Assembly: GCA_036626215.1 (NCBI GenBank)
Contig: JAZKSG010000066.1
Span: forward strand, 1 to 5,166
Reading direction: 5' to 3'
Length of the DNA: 5,166 nt
Origin: JAZKSG01 sp036626215
Lineage (GTDB): Archaea; Thermoplasmatota; E2; DHVEG-1
Shown piece by piece: positions 4,825 to 5,166 of this stretch. Position 1 is the stretch's first letter. Each line of letters starts with the position of its first letter. Below the pieces are notes generated by a model. That model searched no databases and was not told where the DNA came from. It saw only the letters and a list, made by a program, of their open reading frames with translations. The position numbers and the translations under genes are program-made.

Positions 4825-5166
4825 TCAATCTTTAGAGAAACCCAAAGGTAAAATGACTACAGGTTGAATTTTTTCTGGTATCTCCAAAATTTTTTTGACT
4901 CCTTCAAAACTAGAAGGAGTATAGGTAAGCGTAGATAAACCCTCGTATTCAGCGGCAAGCACTATAAAACCTATTGCAAGCCAAGTCGACTCTAACCAAT
5001 ATGGTTTATCTTGTTCACCACATACCACAGCAAGATATGGTGCATCAACAAGAAAATTTTTATCTAGAGAAATATTTTTATCTTCCATCCATTTTTTGAA
5101 CCAATCTGGACTATCTTCAAAACTCTCTCTATCTGTTTCTTCACAAAAATCTTTTATCTCATTTTT
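4825..5166 (-). CDS. Nitroreductase-family FMN oxidoreductase, C-terminal part (runs off right edge)
   Basis: The frame is open to the window edge, so these 113 codons are the 3' part of a longer gene; the internal ATG at 5088 is not a start, since coding-like sequence (EIKDFCEETDRESFEDSPDWFKKW) continues before it, split here only by the edge. The C-terminal nitroreductase fold is clear: DAPYLAVVCGEQDKPYWLES (window residues 41-60), then the dimer-helix segment TWLAIGFIVLAAEYEGL (61-77), TLTYTPSSFEGV (79-90), the ILEIPEKIQ turn (93-101) and PVVILPLGFSKD at the end. Such enzymes are FMN-dependent dimers that reduce nitro compounds, quinones, flavins or related substrates with NAD(P)H; the true substrate is not evident. 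The N-terminal FMN-phosphate-binding RRS-type motif is out of view. It appears to be a separate transcript from the surface protein gene. Confidence 0.88.
   Translation of the reverse strand, partial: KNEIKDFCEETDRESFEDSPDWFKKWMEDKNISLDKNFLVDAPYLAVVCGEQDKPYWLESTWLAIGFIVLAAEYEGLSTLTYTPSSFEGVKKILEIPEKIQPVVILPLGFSKD

Noticed and set aside
5088..5166. ATG 5088 as the start of a short 87-residue protein
   Set aside because: The frame stays open to the window edge with protein-like sequence, and the product would be only the C-terminal piece of a nitroreductase.

Overview
The window reads as a piece of an AT-rich archaeal chromosome. The evidence is a Kae1 and Bud32 pair in archaeal form, archaeal TATA boxes with oligo-T ends in the gaps, strong Shine-Dalgarno sites before some genes, a RecA/KaiC-like ATPase, and a secreted protein that joins a PKD-like domain to calcium-binding aspartate repeats. 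A euryarchaeal or Thermoplasmatota-like source is my inference; no rRNA or other marker here settles it. All eight protein genes lie on the minus strand, and that strand is clearly richer in G than in C.

In the direction of transcription (high to low coordinates): the C-terminal part of a nitroreductase-family protein enters from the right edge (5166-4825). An oligo-T region and a promoter region follow, then a membrane-anchored surface protein with one PKD-like domain and five DxDGDG-type repeats (4711-3755). Next is a compact housekeeping operon: kae1 (3683-2691), bud32 (2700-2065) and an XTP/dITP diphosphatase gene (2068-1508), each overlapping the next by a few bases. Kae1 and Bud32 are core KEOPS subunits that make the t6A modification of tRNA. 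The diphosphatase removes deaminated purine nucleotides from the pool. The three share an operon but not a pathway.

Left of the operon are a two-helix membrane protein of unknown function (1453-995), an intergenic segment holding a candidate structured small RNA (about 962-870), a small lipoprotein with a beta-barrel-like domain (792-445), and the N-terminal third or less of a KaiC/RadA-like ATPase (308-1) that runs off the left edge.

The most unusual item is the candidate RNA. A 15-base-pair helix closes a 74-nt segment. The only three non-Watson-Crick positions would all be G-U pairs if the minus strand is transcribed. A palindromic TATA box lies at about the right distance to start transcription at the foot of the helix. 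A second unexplained signal is a perfect 8+3+8 inverted repeat at the predicted start site of the lipoprotein gene.
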